From an uncultured Clostridia bacterium (GTDB taxonomy: Bacteria > Bacillota > Clostridia > Oscillospirales > UBA644), in assembly GCA_948443805.1 (NCBI GenBank), contig CAOJUB010000001.1:241487-305486 (forward strand): 64,000 nt of DNA, written 5' to 3'. Of the stretch, positions 59,870 through 64,000 are shown piece by piece (the stretch's first letter is position 1; every line of letters starts with the position of its first letter). The notes below the pieces were generated by a model. That model was not told the DNA's origin, ran no database searches, and worked only from the letters and a program-made list of their open reading frames with translations. A program made the position numbers and the translations under genes.

Positions 59870-60376
59870 TTATTGGATTGATTTTCCGTAATAATCTACC
59901 TGAATGACCGTTCCGTCGGGGTAGGTCTCGGTGGATGATTTGATTTTTTCGGTAAAGCCGTAGTGTTCGTAGATTTTCCTGTTTTTTTCTTCTGCGGGTT
60001 CTACGCCGAGCGTTGCCTTTTCAAATCCCTTTCGGCGGAGATCCTTGAGCATGAATTGGAAAAGTTTTGAAAAGTAGCCTTTTCCCTGATATTCTTCCAC
60101 GGTTCGGAATGCATACAGATACGCCGTTTTCTCTCCGATCAGCCGGTCGCTGTTTGGAAACGCCTCGGGTCTGACTGCGGCGGTCGCCTCGCAGATGATG
60201 GCGCCGTTGAGGATTCCGTAATAGGACAGGATGGCGCCTTTTTTGAAATTTTCTAAAAATTGCCTTTTCCATAGGATCCAGTTCTGCCGGTCGTCGGCAT
60301 TTCGCTCGATTTCTTCGTCCCATTTCCGGTTCATTTCTTCCGGGGTGGCAATTTTGCAGAGATAGCTATTCGGCAT
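59870..60376 (-). CDS. GNAT family N-acetyltransferase
   Basis: 168 residues. The acetyl-CoA site appears as AYLYAFRTVEEYQGKGYFSK and the C-terminal KIYEHYGFTEK is typical of GNAT. The ATG at 60376 follows CAGGAG at 8 bases; the track adds 30 codons. Substrate unknown. It lies 24 bp upstream of the helicase gene and may be co-transcribed with it. First of three GNAT genes in 2.6 kb. Confidence 0.88.
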   Translation of the reverse strand: MPNSYLCKIATPEEMNRKWDEEIERNADDRQNWILWKRQFLENFKKGAILSYYGILNGAIICEATAAVRPEAFPNSDRLIGEKTAYLYAFRTVEEYQGKGYFSKLFQFMLKDLRRKGFEKATLGVEPAEEKNRKIYEHYGFTEKIKSSTETYPDGTVIQVDYYGKSIQ

Positions 60377-60408
60377 TATTGTTTCTCCTGTTTCGGACAT
60401 CTTGCTTA

Positions 60409-60714
60409 TCAGTTTTGTCCATCCGTTTTTTTTGTTTTTTTGCTGAAACCGTATAGGAGGAAGCATAACAGCAGAATGGTTATTCCTGCATATACGGTAC
60501 TTTCTGTCGTCATTTCAGGAAATTGATCGTGTTTTAAAATATAGGTAATGAAAGCGTTGGGCAAATTGACAAAATAAGAGACGAACAAATTGTTTCCCGA
60601 TAACCGGAAGGCTACGGCAAATCCGATGCCGACGGCAAAAAGAAGCAGGAGATTTTCAAATGTTCTGATGCTATATTTTGCGGGACAATTTGTTAAATTC
60701 TCTATAATCCACAC
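60409..60714 (-). CDS. Small two-helix membrane protein, unknown
   Basis: 101 residues with predicted helices at about 21-38 and 73-92 and a Lys-rich tail (GFSKKTKKTDGQN). No family recognised. No good ribosome site is visible before the first ATG, so the start and even the gene itself are uncertain. Confidence 0.45.
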   Translation of the reverse strand: MWIIENLTNCPAKYSIRTFENLLLLFAVGIGFAVAFRLSGNNLFVSYFVNLPNAFITYILKHDQFPEMTTESTVYAGITILLLCFLLYGFSKKTKKTDGQN

Positions 60715-60771
60715 ATTGTTTCATACAATCCAGGAATGATAGAGGTTGCTAATATTTGTAATGCTGTAGCG

Positions 60772-61323
60772 CTATCTATAATTGCATGTCCAACCATTTA
60801 AACTCTTTTTGTATTTCCAACACTGAATTGCTTGATCTAAACTTTTATCTTTATTATCATGAAAGAAATCTCGGATATAAGTATTGTATTCAAATTGTTT
60901 ATCAATGGTTGTTTTATTCTTTTTTTTATCTTCTAATATCTGATAATAAGCATCTATTGAGTTCTGATAGGTTTTCCCAGCATGACTTTTTAACCATTTC
61001 TGAAATGCGACATTAAATGAAAAATTATTTCCTATTTGTTCTTTATAAAATGCTCTGTGCTTTTCAGAACAAACAAAATTTTCTTCTATTATTGTATCAG
61101 GGGTTATATCCTGGGCAACTTTCGTTTTTTTGGCCGTATGAATTTTATAAGTTTTTTTCCCGGTGTCTAAAAAGGTGGCAATTCTTTCTGTCAGTTCTGA
61201 CTTCCTACCTGTTATTTGCAAATCGTTCTTTCTGCAAAAAGTAATTAATTCTTCTTTTAAGTAATAATATTCTTTAAATGTTTTACCATCTAAATTATTA
61301 TCTAAATTAGGTCTTTCACTCAT
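60772..61323 (-). CDS. SAP-domain protein with DUF6434-like C-terminus
   Basis: 183 residues: an N-terminal SAP motif (EELITFCRKNDLQITGRKSE), often DNA- or RNA-binding, and a C-terminal part resembling DUF6434 (SFNVAFQKWLKSHAGKTYQN, then QAIQCWKYKK). Function unknown. Lys/Asn/Tyr-rich and visibly more AT-rich than its neighbours, suggesting transfer. Its ATG overlaps the track stop of the next gene. Confidence 0.82.
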   Translation of the reverse strand: MSERPNLDNNLDGKTFKEYYYLKEELITFCRKNDLQITGRKSELTERIATFLDTGKKTYKIHTAKKTKVAQDITPDTIIEENFVCSEKHRAFYKEQIGNNFSFNVAFQKWLKSHAGKTYQNSIDAYYQILEDKKKNKTTIDKQFEYNTYIRDFFHDNKDKSLDQAIQCWKYKKSLNGWTCNYR

Positions 61324-61347
61324 ACGATCACTTTCCTGAATTGAAAT

Positions 61348-61787
61348 TTACCGTTCCAGACGAACGAGCGTTTCCGTTGTACCCTCTTCGAATTTTTTTG
61401 CCCCGGTAACCTGGAATCCATGCCGTTTATAAAAAGAAACAGCCCAGCGTTCTTTTCTAATGCCCATAAAAATTGCGCGTCCATTTTTTTTATTGCGTAA
61501 TCCAGCAGTTTTGAACCGATTCCGTTTCCCTGAAGGACGGGCTCCACAAATAATTTTTTCACTTCCCGGTTTTCGACATGAATAAAGCCTTTTACCACGC
61601 CGTCGTCATAAACCCGGAGGCTGTCAAGCGCGTTTCGGTATTTCCCGGTTTGTCCGGAAACCTGAAGTTCTCGGAAATAAAACACGTCATTCTGAAATAT
61701 CGGATAAAAATTCAGCCGGTAGTTGAATATTTCGATTTCCGTAATCCTGGCTAAATCAATCTTTTTTGCCGGTCTGATATGGTTCAT
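61348..61787 (-). pseudogene. GNAT acetyltransferase with a frameshift near the C-terminus
   Basis: Begins MNHIRPAKKIDLARITEIEI and contains EVKKLFVEPVLQGNGIGSKL, the acetyl-CoA site. After LWALEKN the frame is lost: the track continues in nonsense to 61320, while another frame gives ERWAVSFYKRHGFQVTGAKK, the expected GNAT ending, and stops at 61348. A one-base change near 61470 separates them. Either a true recent lesion or a base error; the restored protein would be about 146 residues. Confidence 0.78.
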
Positions 61788-61872
61788 TTATTCATCCTCA
61801 TAACTCTGATTCATTTATTTGGGTTGCTTCGGGACAGAGGGCGTTTTGCTTTTTGTGTGTTTTTTTGTTTGT

Positions 61873-62505
61873 TTAGTCGGTAAGACCGGATACTGTCTGA
61901 CAAGCCGGGATTGATTCTTGGGACAATTTTTTCTGCATAACCTTTACATATTTTAAATCCGCAACTTCAAGGAAACCGTTTTGTTTATACATTTTCGCAG
62001 TTCCGTGATATTGGTACGGAAACTCCTTATCTCCAAACGGATATGCCTCTACATAATTGTATTCGTCCCGTACCGCGTCTTCACATACCTGATGAAGTAG
62101 TTTTTGCGCGACACCTTGTCCCCGATATTTCGGAGCGATCAAAAAACAAAAAATTGATTTCACTTTTTCATTTGTTTCGTTATTTTTGTAACCGACTTTC
62201 CGGAACATTTCTGTCACATATTTATATTGTTCTCTGTCATTAGCATTACACCAGCCGACGATTGTATTTCCTGAATAGGCAAGATATCCTTGCATTTTCC
62301 CTGTCTGAATGAATTCAACAGCCTTTTCTCTGCGTTCTTTTGGGTCTGTCCATTTTTCCTGTGTTTCCGGATCTAAATATCCTTCCAAACAGTAGCAGAA
62401 TGCCCATTCTCCATGATCTTCAAATGCAATTTTGTCAAAAAACAGCAACCAGTCTTCGCAGAGCTCCGGGGCTAACGGCCGGATCGTAAATTCCAATTCT
62501 TTCAT
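61873..62505 (-). CDS. GNAT family N-acetyltransferase
   Basis: 210 residues. SIFCFLIAPKYRGQGVAQKL is the acetyl-CoA-binding motif and AKMYKQNGFLEV the usual late segment. Substrate unknown. Not closely like the other two GNATs here. Confidence 0.9.
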   Translation of the reverse strand: MKELEFTIRPLAPELCEDWLLFFDKIAFEDHGEWAFCYCLEGYLDPETQEKWTDPKERREKAVEFIQTGKMQGYLAYSGNTIVGWCNANDREQYKYVTEMFRKVGYKNNETNEKVKSIFCFLIAPKYRGQGVAQKLLHQVCEDAVRDEYNYVEAYPFGDKEFPYQYHGTAKMYKQNGFLEVADLKYVKVMQKKLSQESIPACQTVSGLTD

Positions 62506-62535
62506 CTCAAAAAAGTTCCTTTGACGTTTGATTTT

Positions 62536-63276
62536 TTATTTCGCTTTGTTTTTCTGCCGTTGTCTTAAAATTTCAAAGGCAAACACCGCCGAGGCTGCCG
62601 AAGCGGAGATGGAATTGCGGAAATCTCTTCCATAGGGGATAAAAACCCGGCTGTCGGCCGCGTCAAAAACGGTTTTAGACACGCCCCGCTTTTCACCGCC
62701 GATTGCAAGTAGTATTCCGCCGGTCAGGTCGGCCGAATAAAGAGAAACGGCGTCTCTTCTTTCAGCGCAGATGATTTTGATTCCGTGCTGTTTTGCTTTT
62801 TGCAGAAAGCCCGGCAGATTTTCGGTTTTTGCCGCTTTGATCCGTTCCGAAGCGCCGGCCGAGGAGCGGATGACCGTTCCCGCCGCCGACATCCAGTTTC
62901 GTTCCGGCAACAGCAGTCCGGTTGCTCCCGCCGCGTAAAGCGAACGGACCGCACAGCCGAAATTGTAGGGGTCTTCTATCCCTTCCAGTAATGCGATCAT
63001 CGGGTTTTCATCTTCGAAAAGCGCGTCTTCCGGGACGAATTTCCGTTCGCCCGCAAAGGCAAGGATTCCGCCGTGGGTTTTTCCCTGTGCGTTTTCTTCA
63101 AAAAACTTTTCCGATACAAAATTGGGTTTCAGCCCTTTTTCTTCCGCCAAGCGAAGAATATACCGGAGGTCTTTATCGGGTTTTCTTTCTCGTATATAAA
63201 TTTCGCTGATCTCTCTGGTTCCGGTTTCGAGAACCGCTTTTAAAGAAATTGCGCCTTCGATCGGTGACAGTTCCAT
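62536..63276 (-). CDS. SpoU/TrmH-family RNA 2'-O-methyltransferase
   Basis: 246 residues: an N-terminal substrate-binding domain (about 1-85) and a SPOUT knot domain (about 90-240). Motif 1 LEGIEDPYNFGCAVRSLYAA, motif 2 LAIGGEKRGVS and motif 3 IPYGRDFRNSISASAASAVF bind SAM in the trefoil knot. Likely 2'-O-methylation of rRNA or tRNA; RlmB and TrmH types cannot be told apart by eye. Promoter TTGACA-18-TAAAAT. Confidence 0.9.
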   Translation of the reverse strand: MELSPIEGAISLKAVLETGTREISEIYIRERKPDKDLRYILRLAEEKGLKPNFVSEKFFEENAQGKTHGGILAFAGERKFVPEDALFEDENPMIALLEGIEDPYNFGCAVRSLYAAGATGLLLPERNWMSAAGTVIRSSAGASERIKAAKTENLPGFLQKAKQHGIKIICAERRDAVSLYSADLTGGILLAIGGEKRGVSKTVFDAADSRVFIPYGRDFRNSISASAASAVFAFEILRQRQKNKAK

Positions 63277-63326
63277 TCGGAGCTCCTTTGTTGCTGCCGG
63301 AGATTTTCCGGTTGTTGTTTTTTTCT

Positions 63327-63356
63327 ATTTTATCATGAATCCCCTGTTTTTGTCAA
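63327..63356 (-). promoter_or_regulatory. Promoter of the SpoU methyltransferase gene
   Basis: On the minus strand TTGACA (63351-63356), 18 bp, TAAAAT (63327-63332). Confidence 0.7.
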
Positions 63357-63361
63357 TAGGA

Positions 63362-63390
63362 TTGACAGGATAAATAAAATATGCTATATT
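63362..63390 (+). promoter_or_regulatory. Promoter of the HD-domain gene
   Basis: TTGACA (63362-63367), 17 bp, TATATT (63385-63390), back-to-back with the methyltransferase promoter. Confidence 0.78.
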
Positions 63391-63424
63391 ATATGGTAGA
63401 CAGTTGAGAAGGAGAGGGTTGTTT

Positions 63425-64000
63425 ATGACGGACTTGGAAAAAAGAATCGCATTTATTCTGGAAGCAGAAAAACTGAAGAATATTTATCGGCAGACTTATG
63501 TCATTCATGAAAACCGTACCGAAAACGATGCGGAGCATTCCTTTCATCTTGCGCTGATGGCTGCGCTTCTTTCCGATTATGCGAACGAACCGGTGGATTG
63601 CGTAAAGGTGATGAAGATGGTTCTGGTTCATGATATTGTGGAGATTGACGCCGGCGATACCTATTGTTATGACTCGAAAGGATATGAAGATAAAGCGGAG
63701 CGGGAAAACCGGGCGGCCGAAAGGATTTTCGGTTTGCTGCCGGATGAAGCCTGTTCGGAATACCGGTCTTTGTGGCAGGAATTTGAAGAGGGGAAAACGG
63801 CAGAGGCAAAATTTGCAAACGCGCTTGACCGGATTCAGCCTCTTTTGTTGAATTATGAAACGCAGGGACGTTCCTGGAAAGAGCATGGTATTTCCTATCA
63901 AAAACCGATCGAAAGGCTTTCGCCCGTAAAAGCCGGTTCGGAGAGATTATGGAAATATGGCAAAGCCATTCTGGCTCGAGCGTTGGAGGAAGGGTATTTG
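63425..64000 (+). CDS. HD-domain phosphohydrolase (YfbR-like), 3' end outside window
   Basis: Open from ATG at 63425 to the window edge (192 codons visible), missing from the track because no stop is reached. It starts MTDLEKRIAFILEAEKLKNI. HENRTENDAEHSFHLALMAA and VLVHDIVEIDAGDTYCYDSK carry the H...HD...D metal ligands of the HD fold as in YfbR-type 5'-deoxynucleotidases. AAGGAGAGGG precedes the start. Confidence 0.88.
   Translation, partial: MTDLEKRIAFILEAEKLKNIYRQTYVIHENRTENDAEHSFHLALMAALLSDYANEPVDCVKVMKMVLVHDIVEIDAGDTYCYDSKGYEDKAERENRAAERIFGLLPDEACSEYRSLWQEFEEGKTAEAKFANALDRIQPLLLNYETQGRSWKEHGISYQKPIERLSPVKAGSERLWKYGKAILARALEEGYL

Overview
The window looks like chromosomal DNA of an anaerobic, probably spore-forming Clostridia-type Firmicute, most likely uncultured. 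Supporting signs are strong AGGAGG ribosome sites with frequent TTG starts, sigma-A promoters with near-perfect TTGACA-17-TATAAT spacing, an oxygen-independent class III ribonucleotide reductase, a GerW/YtfJ sporulation protein beside scpAB, and type I dockerin modules on secreted proteins. Taxonomy below this level cannot be read from the sequence. No insertion sequence, prophage, integrase or CRISPR array was found.

Layout. 1-3.8 kb (minus): proA (cut by the window edge), proB, a membrane-anchored polysaccharide deacetylase and a small coiled-coil membrane protein form one operon, followed by a TIM-barrel sugar isomerase with its own promoter. 4-8.8 kb (plus): lepA, hemW and a DUF4838 protein. 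8.9-10.2 kb: tRNA-Gly(UCC) and an aldo/keto reductase. 10.3-15.1 kb (minus): rplU-rpmA-obgE and a beta-helix lipoprotein. 15.2-17.9 kb (plus): a highly expressed-looking secreted CBM9/DOMON-like protein and a Gfo/Idh/MocA oxidoreductase. 17.9-28.5 kb (plus): a large multisubunit Na+/H+ antiporter operon in the order of the Mbh antiporter module, with four antiporter-type subunits and no hydrogenase genes, then an alpha/beta hydrolase.

28.5-37.6 kb: a membrane-anchored protein, an ABC-F ATPase, an MFS transporter, an iron alcohol dehydrogenase, two paralogous nucleoside hydrolases, queH and an AIM24 protein. 37.8-42.4 kb is gene-poor: it has a DnaA-box-like repeat region, small hypothetical genes, a DUF3737 gene and a LysR regulator, with an array of structured repeats between the last two. 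42.4-50 kb (minus): GH20 hexosaminidase, a dockerin alkaline phosphatase, and a gerW/DUF2953/scpB/scpA/M50 operon headed by a second M50-like protein without its zinc site. 50-64 kb: metallophosphoesterase, secG, a frameshifted BspA-type LRR dockerin gene, dut, nrdG, nrdD under tandem NrdR-like boxes, a PcrA-type helicase, a run of GNAT acetyltransferases (one frameshifted) with a low-GC SAP-domain gene, a SpoU methyltransferase and an HD-domain gene cut by the right edge.

The best candidate for an undescribed system is a family of intergenic repeats at 32.76-33.0 kb and 40.8-41.3 kb. Each unit has a short palindrome, then what folds on paper as a three-way junction whose stems covary between copies, then a T-run and a conserved GGTGCGAAATTC tail. 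Two units sit directly behind strong promoters. All promoter, structure and covariation statements were made by eye, without folding software or database searches.
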